Origin: Paraburkholderia panacisoli
GTDB lineage: Bacteria > Pseudomonadota > Gammaproteobacteria > Burkholderiales > Burkholderiaceae
Direction of reading: 5' to 3'
Assembly (NCBI RefSeq): GCF_008369935.1
Contig: NZ_VTUZ01000003.1
Span: 186,001 to 250,000, forward strand
Length of the DNA stretch: 64,000 nucleotides
The position numbers and the translations under genes were made by a program. The stretch's first letter is position 1. Each line of letters opens with the position of its first letter. The notes under the pieces are model-generated. The model saw only the letters and a program-made list of their open reading frames with translations. It was not told where the DNA came from and ran no database searches. Below are positions 9,721 to 20,753 of the stretch, piece after piece.

Positions 9721-10326
9721 GCGCCGTCGTACGTGAGCGCTTCTGCAGACCATTCGCGCGGATTGAGCAAAGGTCCGATCCTTGGCGCCGAGCAGTCATC
9801 GAGCCTGTGTCGGCGTTCATTTCCAGATGGCCGCTCTGGTTGCTTGCGTTTGCCGCTCAACCGGAGATTCGCCTTACAGGGCAAGCTCAGTGAAGTCTCC
9901 TTGCCGCGCTTCTTATACGTCCGTATAAGGCGGTTACGCTAATGCGGCATCGGCATATCCGACCGTAGAGTAGACTCGCCCTCCTGCTAGACCTACCCTT
10001 ATCTCATCGCGACACGCTCGCTGTTATTGCAGCGCCAGGCTCGCGGTTCGGCCCGACGACCACAGGGCACTTCCGGATGGCCGCTCGACCGATGTTCTTC
10101 GCAACGTCTCCAAGGAATCATCGTGTCACATGTTCTACGTAGCTGGATCCATATCGGCAGCAACGCATATAACGAGTACACGTTCGTGCCGTGGTTTGGC
10201 AGGACCATTTATCGCCGTACGGTCGACTTCTCCATCATATGCATCCAGTAGCCGCAAGCCGGGCGTTGTTCGACCTCCAGGGTTTTTCGCTGCTGTTTCA
10301 CTATTTGATAAGGATGGCAAAGGATC
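9721..10326. other. 600-base intergenic region with a palindrome
   Basis: No credible gene is seen. The notable element is the palindrome at 9912-9929, listed separately. The right part leads into the DUF3331 gene and presumably holds its promoter. Confidence 0.35.
9912..9929. promoter_or_regulatory. Perfect 18-base inverted repeat, candidate operator
   Basis: CTTATACG-TC-CGTATAAG has two perfect 8-base arms around a 2-base spacer, in otherwise GC-rich non-coding DNA. The form suits a dimeric DNA-binding protein. It lies about 190 bases after the response regulator gene and about 400 bases before the DUF3331 gene. Which protein binds it, if any, is not shown. Confidence 0.4.
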
Positions 10327-10872
10327 GTGAACGTTGAGCTCAATACGAATTCTGACATCCTGTCAGAAAGTGAATCTTGTCATACGCCTGCTTTCCCTGC
10401 GGTGTCCTCATCTCATCATCCATCATCGCATCGGCCGGGCCGACTCACTTCAGCGCCCGAGGTTCGAGACCCGTGGGCGACGACGCTCGCAGTCATCGAC
10501 CATTTTCTTTCTCCGCCAGACCCGATGTGGAATCCTCCGGACCTATCCGGTCGTTCCCGCCTGGATGGCGAGCCGGTCAATTCGCGTAAGCCGGACGGCG
10601 ATCACGTGCGCACCTATACTGTGACGGTCGTGGAGGAACTGCCCAATTCGCTCTTCGCGTTGCGCTGGCACGACCCGACGCTTTGTAACTACGAGGAACA
10701 AATCTGGGCACCCTGCCTCGCTCGCACGACGGGGCGTTGCGCCCTGTCTGGCGAGCACATCAACAAGGGCGACCCGGTCTACCGTCCCCGAGTCCGCGGA
10801 CGCTTCATCCCACTTAACCGCGATGAAGCGATTCTGGCCAGCGAGCTGATCAAGGCCAACACACGCGACTGA
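10327..10872 (+). CDS. DUF3331 domain protein
   Basis: A 181-residue protein of a family I know mainly from Burkholderia and relatives, function unknown. The first 60 residues are Ser/Pro/His-rich and probably disordered. The conserved part (about 95-178) has TYTVTVVEELPNSLFALRWH followed by a CALSG...GDPVYRP segment, consistent with a small treble-clef or zinc-binding-like fold. It stands alone between the signalling block and the nitrile hydratase regulator. The ATG at 10327 is the first in the frame; a later start is possible because the N-terminus is poorly conserved in style. Confidence 0.75.
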   Translation: MNVELNTNSDILSESESCHTPAFPAVSSSHHPSSHRPGRLTSAPEVRDPWATTLAVIDHFLSPPDPMWNPPDLSGRSRLDGEPVNSRKPDGDHVRTYTVTVVEELPNSLFALRWHDPTLCNYEEQIWAPCLARTTGRCALSGEHINKGDPVYRPRVRGRFIPLNRDEAILASELIKANTRD

Positions 10873-11025
10873 GACGCGCTGGAGTTGACGTATGTCGACT
10901 CAAGCTCACCAGTAGAGCATCGTTGTGCCACTGGGACCTCCAAGGTCGCGTTCCACAAGCGGTTCAACTTCAATCCAGGCGTATCGACGATCGCGTGCAA
11001 TTCGCGCGATTCGCGATCGCTGTCG

Positions 11026-12030
11026 TCATCGATGACGGACAGCAGCAGCCCCTTCGGTCACCGGATCGCCGGAGCGAAAGCGCTGCCGGTATTCGGCGGG
11101 ACTGATCTGAAGCCGGCGGCTAAACGTACGCCGAAGTGTATCCGCGCTCTCAAAACCGCAACGTTTCGCGATTTCGCCGATCGGGTGGCGGGTGCTTTCG
11201 AGGTAGCGGCGCGCGGCATCGATGCGCGCGTCGTTCAGGAATGCAATCAGACTGACGCCGCACTCCTTGGTGAAGATGCGGGACAGATTGCGCGGACTCA
11301 TTTTGAGCCGGCGCGCAAGCGAGGCGGTCGTATGATTCAGGTGAAGATTGTCGAGCAGGTACTGCTGAATTGACTGGATCTGGGAATCGCTGGCGGCCTG
11401 GGTTTCCAGCAGCGGGCTGAACTGCGATTGGCCGCCCGCGCGGCGCACGTACACGACCAGATACTTCGCGACGTCGAGCGCCATTTTCTTGCCGAAGTCC
11501 TCTTCGATCATGACCAGCGCGAGATCGATGCCGGCGGTCACGCCTGCGGTCGTATAGAGGCCGCTGTCTTTGACATAGATCTGGTCGGGTTCGACCTTCA
11601 CCTTCGGAAACATCGACGAAAGACGCGTGGCGTCCATCCAGTGTGTCGTGACCGTGCGGTTATCGATCATGCCGGCGGCGCCGAAAGCAAAAACGCCGTT
11701 GCAGATAGCGGCGATCCGCCTGGTACTTTTGTGCTGCTTCGCGAGCCATTCGCTAAGCGTGGAGTCTTCGAGTACTTCGAATACGCCGAGGCCGCCGGGC
11801 ACGATCACCGTGTCGAAATGCGGACACGGATCGAAGATGGTCCTGTCCGGCATGACCGTCAGCCCGCTGGAAGACAGCACGCTGCCCCGGGTCGTGCCGA
11901 TCGTCAGCATTTCGTATTCGCACGCCCCTTGACTGAGGATACGAACTTCCGCAAAGGCATCTTTGGGGCCCGCGATATCGAGCAGCTGGAATCCTGGGAA
12001 CAGGACCATTCCGACGGTGATCTTGCGCAT
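11026..12030 (-). CDS. GlxA-family transcriptional regulator (DJ-1/PfpI + AraC HTH)
   Basis: A 334-residue regulator. The DJ-1/PfpI-like domain (about 1-190) has the nucleophile-elbow motif AAICNGVFAFGAAG, and the C-terminal AraC-type double helix-turn-helix (about 220-320) ends FESADTLRRTFSRRLQISPA. Such proteins usually sense a nitrogenous metabolite and activate nearby catabolic genes. It is the last gene of the minus-strand nitrile hydratase cluster, 55 bases after the metal permease, so it probably controls this operon in response to a nitrile or amide. An inverted repeat in front of the operon (16653-16682) is a possible binding site. The effector is inferred from context only. Confidence 0.88.
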   Translation of the reverse strand: MRKITVGMVLFPGFQLLDIAGPKDAFAEVRILSQGACEYEMLTIGTTRGSVLSSSGLTVMPDRTIFDPCPHFDTVIVPGGLGVFEVLEDSTLSEWLAKQHKSTRRIAAICNGVFAFGAAGMIDNRTVTTHWMDATRLSSMFPKVKVEPDQIYVKDSGLYTTAGVTAGIDLALVMIEEDFGKKMALDVAKYLVVYVRRAGGQSQFSPLLETQAASDSQIQSIQQYLLDNLHLNHTTASLARRLKMSPRNLSRIFTKECGVSLIAFLNDARIDAARRYLESTRHPIGEIAKRCGFESADTLRRTFSRRLQISPAEYRQRFRSGDPVTEGAAAVRHR

Positions 12031-12085
12031 AGGTGTCAGTCAAAATGCAGCCGAGGCCGGCGCGGCGCATGCCGCATGCGCTTGG

Positions 12086-13141
12086 CTAGCGGCTTGTCCC
12101 GAGTTCATCGAAGCGTCGGGTTCGGTAAAGCACCATCGATACGACCCAACTCGCGGCGAAGACACCGATGATGACGTAGCCCAGCGTGCCGAAGTTCTCG
12201 TTCAACGTACCGATAGCATCCCACAGCTTGCCTTCGAGCTTCAAGTGGTCAGAAATCAGGTTCAACGCCTCGATCGTGCCGACCAGCAGCGCAACCGCGA
12301 CCGACACCAGCGTGATCGTCATGTTGTAGTAGATCTTTCGAATCGGCTTTAGATACGCCCAGCCGTAGGCGCCGAGCATCAGGTGGCCGTCGAGCGTATC
12401 GATCAGCGACATCCCCGCGCTGAAGAGTGCCGGGAACACCATCACCGCCCAAGGCGAAATGCCGTGCGAAGCCTGCGACGCGGACATGCCGAGCAGGCTC
12501 ACCTCGGTTGCGGTATCGAAACCCAGTCCGAACAGAAAGCCAAGCGGGAACATGTGCCAGCTGCGTGAGACGAGCCGAAACATCGGACGAAAAATCCGCG
12601 CGAGGAAGCCGCGATCGGCTAGCAACATGTCGAAATCGTCGTCGACGTAGGCGCCGCCTGCGCGTAGGTGACGCCATGCCTGGAAGATCGATTTCAGAAT
12701 CAGCAGGTTCAGGAACGCGATCGCGAACAGGAAGAGGGTCGATACCGACGTGCTGATCAGTCCACCCAATTCCTTGTATTGGGCAAAGCGCGTGTTCAAC
12801 ACACTCGCGACTGCTGCGACCGCGAGCGAGGCGATGACGATGATCGTCGAGTGACCGAGCGAGAAGAAGAAGCCCACGGCGACAGGGCGTTTTTTATCCT
12901 GCATCAACTTACGGGTCACATTGTCGATCGCGGCAATGTGATCGGCATCGACCGCGTGGCGCAAGCCCAGTCCATACGCGATCAACGCAGTGCCGAGCAG
13001 GACCGGGTGGTCCCAGAACGACACGAACGCCCAGATCCACGCGCCGGCATTAGTCACCAACAGCAGGCCGTAGATGCCGAAGAGCTTGCGCTGGACCAGC
13101 GGATCGGATCCGGTGAGTACATTGGACAGTTGCTTGAGCAT
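12086..13141 (-). CDS. nhlF: NiCoT-family nickel/cobalt permease, probably cobalt importer
   Basis: A 351-residue inner-membrane transporter of the HoxN/NixA/NhlF family. It has the signature RHAVDADHI (about 61-69), which carries the metal-selecting HX4DH, then FFSLGHSTIIV and GLGFDTATE, all hallmarks of the family. Several hydrophobic segments are evident. It follows the nitrile hydratase accessory gene by about 85 bases on the same strand. Cobalt rather than nickel is inferred because the neighbouring alpha subunit has the cobalt-type metal loop, and Rhodococcus NhlF is the known precedent. The symbol is given by this analogy. Confidence 0.88.
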   Translation of the reverse strand: MLKQLSNVLTGSDPLVQRKLFGIYGLLLVTNAGAWIWAFVSFWDHPVLLGTALIAYGLGLRHAVDADHIAAIDNVTRKLMQDKKRPVAVGFFFSLGHSTIIVIASLAVAAVASVLNTRFAQYKELGGLISTSVSTLFLFAIAFLNLLILKSIFQAWRHLRAGGAYVDDDFDMLLADRGFLARIFRPMFRLVSRSWHMFPLGFLFGLGFDTATEVSLLGMSASQASHGISPWAVMVFPALFSAGMSLIDTLDGHLMLGAYGWAYLKPIRKIYYNMTITLVSVAVALLVGTIEALNLISDHLKLEGKLWDAIGTLNENFGTLGYVIIGVFAASWVVSMVLYRTRRFDELGTSR

Positions 13142-13225
13142 GATAGGTATCCTGATGAAACTGCGTTACGCGATATGGCCAGCGTTCTCGTGCCCTTGCC
13201 TGAACGCTGGAAGCAAAAGCACGAC

Positions 13226-13573
13226 TCAGTTGCCGGACGGACGCAATGCGTGCAGATTCAGCGACGCCATGTCAGTGGCCGACAGCACTCCAGCCTGCGT
13301 TACGGTCTTTTCGAGGGCGAGCAGAAAACGCTCGTAGTAATCCCACGGCGGCTGCCCCGCGCAGTATCCGTCTTCCCATTCGGCGATCGACTCGATGAGG
13401 TTCTGACGGAAGTCGTCCCACTCGAAGTGCCCCGCCTTCGACAACGAAAGCGCGAGCCCGAATACCTGCCGTTCCCATGGCTTGTCGAACAGCAGTTTGC
13501 CCTGCATGCGCGGCGGAGAGTCCGGATGTCCAAGCATACTGGAGGCGGCATATTCCTCGAAACGGGTAAACAT
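13226..13573 (-). CDS. Nitrile hydratase accessory (activator) protein
   Basis: A 115-residue protein resembling the N-terminal part of a nitrile hydratase beta subunit (LFDKPWERQVFGLALSLSKA, DFRQNLIESI, YYERFLLALEK). In cobalt nitrile hydratases such proteins (NhlE, P14K and similar) bind the alpha subunit and help insert cobalt and oxidise the ligand cysteines by subunit exchange. It starts two bases after the alpha-subunit stop codon region, so translation is probably coupled. It is clearly shorter than a true beta subunit (247 aa here). Confidence 0.87.
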   Translation of the reverse strand: MFTRFEEYAASSMLGHPDSPPRMQGKLLFDKPWERQVFGLALSLSKAGHFEWDDFRQNLIESIAEWEDGYCAGQPPWDYYERFLLALEKTVTQAGVLSATDMASLNLHALRPSGN

Positions 13574-13575
13574 GA

Positions 13576-14217
13576 TCAGACCACCGGCCGTGGCGATGCA
13601 GAAGGCGAGGGCACCAGCGCCACCCCCATCATCGCTTCGGGCGTGACGAGCGCGGCCAGTTCCGCTTCACTCATGCCTTCGGTGCCGGCGGGCCGCTCCG
13701 GGATGACAAACCAGCGGATTTGCGCGCTGCTGTCCCATACCTTGACTTCCGTATCGTCCGAAACCGGCACGCCAAACTCCTTCAGCACGGCGCGCGGTTC
13801 GCGCACGCCGCGCGCGCGGAACACGGGGTCCTTATACCAGTAGGGAGGCAGACCCAGCACGGGCCACGGATAGCAGGAGCAAAGCGTGCAGATGATGAGG
13901 TTGTGAACGCCGTCGCCGTTGGCGACGGCGGCCATGTGTTCGCCTTCCGCGCCTTCCATCCCGGCCGGGAAGTCCATTTCCGCAATCGCCTTCGGTGTGT
14001 CTTCGACAAGGCGTGCCTTGAACGCCGGATCGGTCCACGCGCGCGCCACGATTTTTGCGCCATTGAACGGACCGGCCATCGTTTCGAAATGACTCAGCAC
14101 GGTATCGACCGAGTCGCTGCCCAGCACCCCTTTCTCGATCAGAAGCGCTTCGAGCGCTCGTACCTTGGCTGCGCTCGCGGCCTCGCGGTCGTCGTCGTAT
14201 TTGAAAAGTTCGCTCAT
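13576..14217 (-). CDS. nthA: Nitrile hydratase alpha subunit, cobalt type
   Basis: A 213-residue catalytic subunit that, with beta, hydrates nitriles to amides. The metal loop is CTLCSC (Cys110, Cys113, Cys115). Thr at its second position marks cobalt enzymes; iron enzymes have Ser. YPWPVLGLPPYWYK follows, as in the family. Length matches the usual 200-215 residues. It lies between the beta subunit (33 bases upstream) and the accessory protein. In mature enzymes two of these cysteines are oxidised to sulfinate and sulfenate; whether that occurs here cannot be read from sequence. Confidence 0.95.
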   Translation of the reverse strand: MSELFKYDDDREAASAAKVRALEALLIEKGVLGSDSVDTVLSHFETMAGPFNGAKIVARAWTDPAFKARLVEDTPKAIAEMDFPAGMEGAEGEHMAAVANGDGVHNLIICTLCSCYPWPVLGLPPYWYKDPVFRARGVREPRAVLKEFGVPVSDDTEVKVWDSSAQIRWFVIPERPAGTEGMSEAELAALVTPEAMMGVALVPSPSASPRPVV

Positions 14218-14250
14218 GTTGGTTCCGTACCAGATGATAGGTGTAGAGAT

Positions 14251-14994
14251 TCAGTTCGATGTGTCGAGATACGCTTCGTATAGGTCGGCGTAGATCGTCG
14301 TGTTCGGTTCGCTCTTGTCCTTGCCCCAGATGTCCTCGGCTTTGAATGCAACGCGGTAGACGGGCATCGGCTTGCCGATGCCGTCGGGTCCGGTCGAAAC
14401 GAAGTAGGAGTAGGCACCCGGATAGACGAACTCGATCACACCGCGCTTGTTGCGCAGATAGCCCGGCAAACGGGTGTGATCGACGGCGGCCGGATCGGCT
14501 ATGCACACCTCGGCGCCGGGTTCGAAACGCGGTGCCTGAATCAGTGCGTTCAGCCCCGAATCGCCTTTTGCAAGGTAGTCGTTGATCTGCGAGGCGATTG
14601 CCGGATTCGGCTGCTCAGGCAGCGGCGCATCCGGATGGGCGCGGTAGTGCGCGGTTTTCTGCGCGAGTTCGTCGGCCGAAACATAGCCCTGATCGATGAA
14701 GAATTGCGAAATTCCCATCAGCCATTTTTCGTAGTACCGGTATTTGAAGTATTCGAACGGCTGCATGCCTTCGGCGCCGGTGCGCAGCGACGCCCAGGTC
14801 CACGTGTTCCTGAACGTGGTAGGCAGCGTTGCTACCGGGTACTTTGGCAGCGCGTCCGACAGATGCGTGCTTTCCGCCATCATCACCGTATGAATGCCGA
14901 AAATGCGCTTCTCCCACGGCTCGATGAAAACCCGTGTCTCGACATTGACGGGGCCGAGGTTTTCGAGCCCGCCAAGGCTGTGCTGTAGTTTCAT
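14251..14994 (-). CDS. nthB: Nitrile hydratase beta subunit
   Basis: A 247-residue beta subunit. It has the family start MKLQHSLGGLENLGPV and the helical N-terminal part (EPWEKRIFGIHTVMMA, TWTWASLRTGAEGMQPFEYF, YYEKWL). The C-terminal SH3-like barrel (about 160-245) has HTRLPGYLRNKRGVIEFVYP and YRVAFKAEDIWG. Beta precedes alpha, the gene order usual for cobalt nitrile hydratases and opposite to the iron enzymes. Together with the metal loop of the alpha subunit this supports a cobalt enzyme. It is 25 bases downstream of the DUF1097 gene. Confidence 0.94.
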   Translation of the reverse strand: MKLQHSLGGLENLGPVNVETRVFIEPWEKRIFGIHTVMMAESTHLSDALPKYPVATLPTTFRNTWTWASLRTGAEGMQPFEYFKYRYYEKWLMGISQFFIDQGYVSADELAQKTAHYRAHPDAPLPEQPNPAIASQINDYLAKGDSGLNALIQAPRFEPGAEVCIADPAAVDHTRLPGYLRNKRGVIEFVYPGAYSYFVSTGPDGIGKPMPVYRVAFKAEDIWGKDKSEPNTTIYADLYEAYLDTSN

Positions 14995-15019
14995 GGTGTG
15001 CGGTTCCTGGAGGGTGAGG

Positions 15020-15523
15020 TCAGTTGAGTTGAGGCTGAGGCTTGTGGCTCAGTGCTTCGCCGAACGTTTCGGAGACGATGCCGAATACGGCGCCGGTGAC
15101 GAGCGCGGCGGCAGCCACCAACGCGGGGTTCTGAATGCCGACCGTGGTAATCGCCTTGCCGGTGGCGACCATGGTGCCGACCGTCGAAGCGAAGCCCCAC
15201 ACGACGGCCGGCAGCACATTCAGCAGCTTCAGCTTCGAGACCTGCACCATCGCCGCACTCCCGACACCGACGCAAACCGCTGCGACGAGCGGCGTCGGGC
15301 CGGCATTGGCGATCGCCAGCAGCGAGAGCGAGGCGATGACGAGGCCGGTGAGATTCGATGCGACGCTCTGCACGAAGCCGCGCGGACCGCCGCCGACCAC
15401 GAAGAACGAAGCCCACGCGATAAAGGTGACCCAAACCGGGACTGGAAACACCGTTGCCGTGACGTAGGTGTCGACGACGGCGAGCACGCCGATACTGACG
15501 GTAAGGGCATCAGTCTTCTTCAT
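15020..15523 (-). CDS. DUF1097 inner-membrane protein
   Basis: A 167-residue, very hydrophobic protein with about five membrane helices and Gly/Ala-rich segments (WASFFVVGGGPRGFVQSVAS, GLVIASLSLLAIANAG, GAVFGIVSETFG). It fits the DUF1097 family, whose biochemical role is not established. It lies inside the nitrile hydratase operon, 25 bases before the beta subunit and 25 bases after the COG0523 GTPase gene. That position suggests a role in moving substrate, product amide or ammonium, or in metal supply; this is inference. It is too short to be a standard permease. Confidence 0.8.
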   Translation of the reverse strand: MKKTDALTVSIGVLAVVDTYVTATVFPVPVWVTFIAWASFFVVGGGPRGFVQSVASNLTGLVIASLSLLAIANAGPTPLVAAVCVGVGSAAMVQVSKLKLLNVLPAVVWGFASTVGTMVATGKAITTVGIQNPALVAAAALVTGAVFGIVSETFGEALSHKPQPQLN

Positions 15524-15548
15524 TGCAGAATCCTCGAGGTAAGTTGGG

Positions 15549-16538
15549 CTAGTGGATACAGCTGAGAAACGATTCGCGTAGTTGCGAAAAATTCAGATTG
15601 CGGCCGATGAACACCACCTTGTTCTCGCGCGGCTCGTCCTTGCGCCATGCGCGTCCGGGTTCGGCTTCCAGCAACATATGCACGCTATGGAAATGGAACT
15701 GCCGCGCTTCGGCGTGGAAGTTGAGGACCCCTTTCATCCGCATCAGTTGCTGGCCTTGCTGCTGCACGAGTTCGTTGATCCAACGGCTAAAGCGCGTCGC
15801 ATCGAGGTTGCCCTTTTCGACCAGCGCGCACGCTTGAATCGACGTGTCGTGTTCGTGGTCGTGAGCGCCTTCGTCGAGCAGATCAGGCTCGATCGCAAGC
15901 AGCGTGGGGAGCGAGAAGCGGCGCATACCCAGCAGAGCGTCCGCGCGGATTTGCGAGCGGGTCGAGGTGATGATGGCGGCGGTCGGATTCAATGAACGGA
16001 TGGTTTGTTCGACGGCGATAAGCTCGGCTTCCGGGATCAGGTCGAGCTTGTTGATCAGAATGACGTCGGCGAAGGCCACCTGTTCGCGCGCAATGTCGTC
16101 ATCGAGTTGTCGGCGCAAGTGCAGTGCGTCGACCACGGTGACGACCGATTCGAGATCCACGGCTTCGCGCAGGTCGGGATCGGCGAGGAACGTTTGCAGG
16201 ACCGGTGCCGGATCAGCGAGTCCGGATGTCTCGACGATCAGTCGCTGCATGGGTGCCGCACCGGTCTGCGGGCGCGCCAGCAGCGCTTTCACACTGCCGA
16301 CGAGGTCCGCGCGCACCGTGCAGCACACGCAGCCGTTATTGATTTCGATCAGCGCCTGTTCTTCCGCGACGATCAGTTGTCCGTCGATGCCGACTTCGCC
16401 GAATTCGTTGACGACCACGCCGATCGATCCTGGCGCGCATTGCTGCAGCAACTGATTGACGAGGGTGGTCTTACCCGCGCCGAGAAATCCGGAGATGACG
16501 GTGACGGGAAGCTTGCGCAGTGTGGGTGTGCGATTCAT
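15549..16538 (-). CDS. COG0523 (CobW/P47K) GTP-binding metallochaperone
   Basis: A 329-residue P-loop GTPase with Walker A GFLGAGKTT (17-25), the zinc/cobalt-binding CxCC motif in NNGCVCCTVR, a switch Glu in ETSGLADP, the guanine motif NKLD, and a C-terminal CobW domain ending FHFHSVHMLLEAEPGRAW. Family members deliver metals to enzymes, and iron-type nitrile hydratases use a relative (P47K/Nha3) as activator. As first gene of the cobalt nitrile hydratase operon it probably helps cobalt insertion. I chose the ATG at 16538 because the P-loop follows within 16 residues and GGA precedes it; an upstream in-frame start would add about 59 unrelated residues. Confidence 0.9.
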   Translation of the reverse strand: MNRTPTLRKLPVTVISGFLGAGKTTLVNQLLQQCAPGSIGVVVNEFGEVGIDGQLIVAEEQALIEINNGCVCCTVRADLVGSVKALLARPQTGAAPMQRLIVETSGLADPAPVLQTFLADPDLREAVDLESVVTVVDALHLRRQLDDDIAREQVAFADVILINKLDLIPEAELIAVEQTIRSLNPTAAIITSTRSQIRADALLGMRRFSLPTLLAIEPDLLDEGAHDHEHDTSIQACALVEKGNLDATRFSRWINELVQQQGQQLMRMKGVLNFHAEARQFHFHSVHMLLEAEPGRAWRKDEPRENKVVFIGRNLNFSQLRESFLSCIH

Positions 16539-16850
16539 GAGAGAGTCCGTTGCTGATCGAGACTGACTCAATAGAGCGAGTACCGGACCTGTCGCGGTCA
16601 TCCGTCTGTGCGGGAAATCAGCTTGTCTCGAATGCACTGAAAATGTGGCCGTTTTTGTCCGAGACGGAAAATGAGGACAAAATGGCACGATCACGCGGCA
16701 TGAATCAGATGCCAAGCGCTGGTGCAGGTGTGAGGTGCGATGCCCCGCGACGGTGCGGAATGCTCCGTGACTATGCGGCGGGGTGGAGACGATCGCCTGG
16801 AAAAGCGCTATCGAAAGCGCGGCTTCCGCAACAACCGGAAGTGCCTATGG
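16539..16850. other. Intergenic region before the nitrile hydratase operon
   Basis: No gene is supported. This stretch should hold the promoter of the minus-strand operon starting at 16538, plus the inverted repeat listed at 16653-16682. Its right end is the 3' side of the LysR gene. Confidence 0.4.
16653..16682. promoter_or_regulatory. Inverted repeat TTTTGTCC-N14-GGACAAAA, candidate operator
   Basis: Two perfect 8-base arms, TTTTGTCC (16653-16660) and GGACAAAA (16675-16682), are separated by 14 bases, 115-145 bases upstream of the first gene of the nitrile hydratase operon. The position and spacing suit a dimeric regulator acting from an upstream site. The AraC-type GlxA regulator at the end of the operon is the most obvious candidate. 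Binding is not shown. Confidence 0.4.
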
Positions 16851-17765
16851 CTATTCCGTTCTGGTCGCGACCGGCTTGCGGAAATGCTCGACCAGAAAAT
16901 CGATGAACGCCCTCGCACGAACGGTCTGATTGCTTCGGCTCGGATAGTAGACGTACAGATCCGCCGGCGGCAGCACGAATTCAGGCAGCACCACCTTCAG
17001 TCTGCCGCTCTCCAGGTACCTGGCCAGATCCCACTCCGAACGAATCGCGATCCCGTGACCGTCCAGCGCCCACCCGAGCACGATATCTCCGTCGTTGCTC
17101 GACAGTATCCCGTGCACCTTGACGACTTCGCTCTGTTCGCCATGCATGAAGCGCCAGATGCCGTAGGCATCGTCGTTCTGCCGATGGATGATGCAGCGGT
17201 GATCGCTGAGATCGTGAAGGCTGGACGGCGTGCCATGTCGCTTCAGATAGCCGGGCGACGCGCACAGCAAACGCCGGTTCGACATCACACGGCGCGCATT
17301 GAGGCGTTTATCGGGCAGCAAGCCGAAGCGGATCGCCAGATCGAAGCCGCTTTCGACCAGATCGATTGGCCTGTCGGTCACTTCAATCTGCACCTCGACA
17401 TCCGGGTGGCGCTTCGCGAATGCAGAGACGATCGGCGCGATCACCGTGCGACCGAAGCCGAGTGTGGCGTTCACGCGTAACAGGCCGCGTGGTGTCGAGC
17501 GGCCGCTCGTCACCAAGTCTTCCATTTCGCGGACTTCGGCCAGAATCCGCGTCGCGTGCAGCAGGTAGGTTTGGCCCTCGCTCGTCAAACTGACGCTGCG
17601 CGTCGTCCGGTTGACGAGTCGCACGCCGAGCCGGCTTTCCATCTGCACAAGCCGTCGGGTGGCAGCCGGCGGCGTGAGATCGAGCGCTCGGGCGGCCGCC
17701 GAGAGGCTGCCGTGGCGCGCGACCAGCACAAAAAACTCAAGATCGGAAGCGATGTCAGTTTTCAC
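16851..17765 (-). CDS. LysR-family transcriptional regulator
   Basis: A 304-residue regulator with an N-terminal winged helix-turn-helix (about 5-62: LEFFVLVARHGSLSAAARAL, LTPPAATRRLVQMESRLGVRL) and a periplasmic-binding-like effector domain (about 90-295). It resembles the large DmlR-like LysR subgroup. I chose the GTG at 17765 because it places the HTH at the expected distance, but no ribosome-binding site is visible; an upstream ATG at 17849 would add 28 atypical residues. It diverges from malic enzyme maeB, about 280 bases away. Regulation of maeB is possible but not demonstrated. Confidence 0.85.
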   Translation of the reverse strand: MKTDIASDLEFFVLVARHGSLSAAARALDLTPPAATRRLVQMESRLGVRLVNRTTRSVSLTSEGQTYLLHATRILAEVREMEDLVTSGRSTPRGLLRVNATLGFGRTVIAPIVSAFAKRHPDVEVQIEVTDRPIDLVESGFDLAIRFGLLPDKRLNARRVMSNRRLLCASPGYLKRHGTPSSLHDLSDHRCIIHRQNDDAYGIWRFMHGEQSEVVKVHGILSSNDGDIVLGWALDGHGIAIRSEWDLARYLESGRLKVVLPEFVLPPADLYVYYPSRSNQTVRARAFIDFLVEHFRKPVATRTE

Positions 17766-18047
17766 TGAAAGTAAATAGACAAGTGATTTGCAGTGAATTC
17801 TAAACGTGTATCTCGCGGCTAAGCTATTACGTCCCATCTCCCCGCGCATTGAGCCACGTGCGATGTCTCAGGAGGCGCCTGAATGAATTGGCCGCCACGC
17901 ATGCGTTCGGTGCCGACGGCAGGGCGATTGACCTGACCGGCGATGTCGTTGCGCGCCATTGCCAGCGGGAGCCCCGCTGGGCCGTCGCTGATTTCTGATG
18001 CCTTCGATATCCGAGCGTTCCGACCACAGTTTGCGAGTAACGAGAGA

Positions 18048-20354
<2,307 letters not shown>

Positions 20355-20753
20355 TTCATCGGCCGCGGCCTGGTCACGCCGGGCTGCGGCGAAGCAACCG
20401 CGCGTTGCACGGTGCCTACGAGGACACTGACGATTCGGCAACGCGAGCTGCATCTACTACAACGACAATACTGTGCCTTCCGACGCGGTGATTGCGATGC
20501 ACGTCCGCGACTTGCCGGCCGGCATGCCTTCACTGCCGCCGGCGCCGGAACACGCCCGGGCGTGACACGGTGGGCAGTCTGCCGGTCGGCGGATTCACCA
20601 GGCCAGCGCCCATCACTTTCTAACCACCTCGGTCGTCTATGCGGCCCACGTGCGTCCATCCTTGGCGGCACATCTGTGCGCGCCCGATTTCTACAGAATT
20701 GCCGCCACATTGCTGTCCCACAGCTCGCCCCGTGTCAGAGTTCTTCCGCTCAA

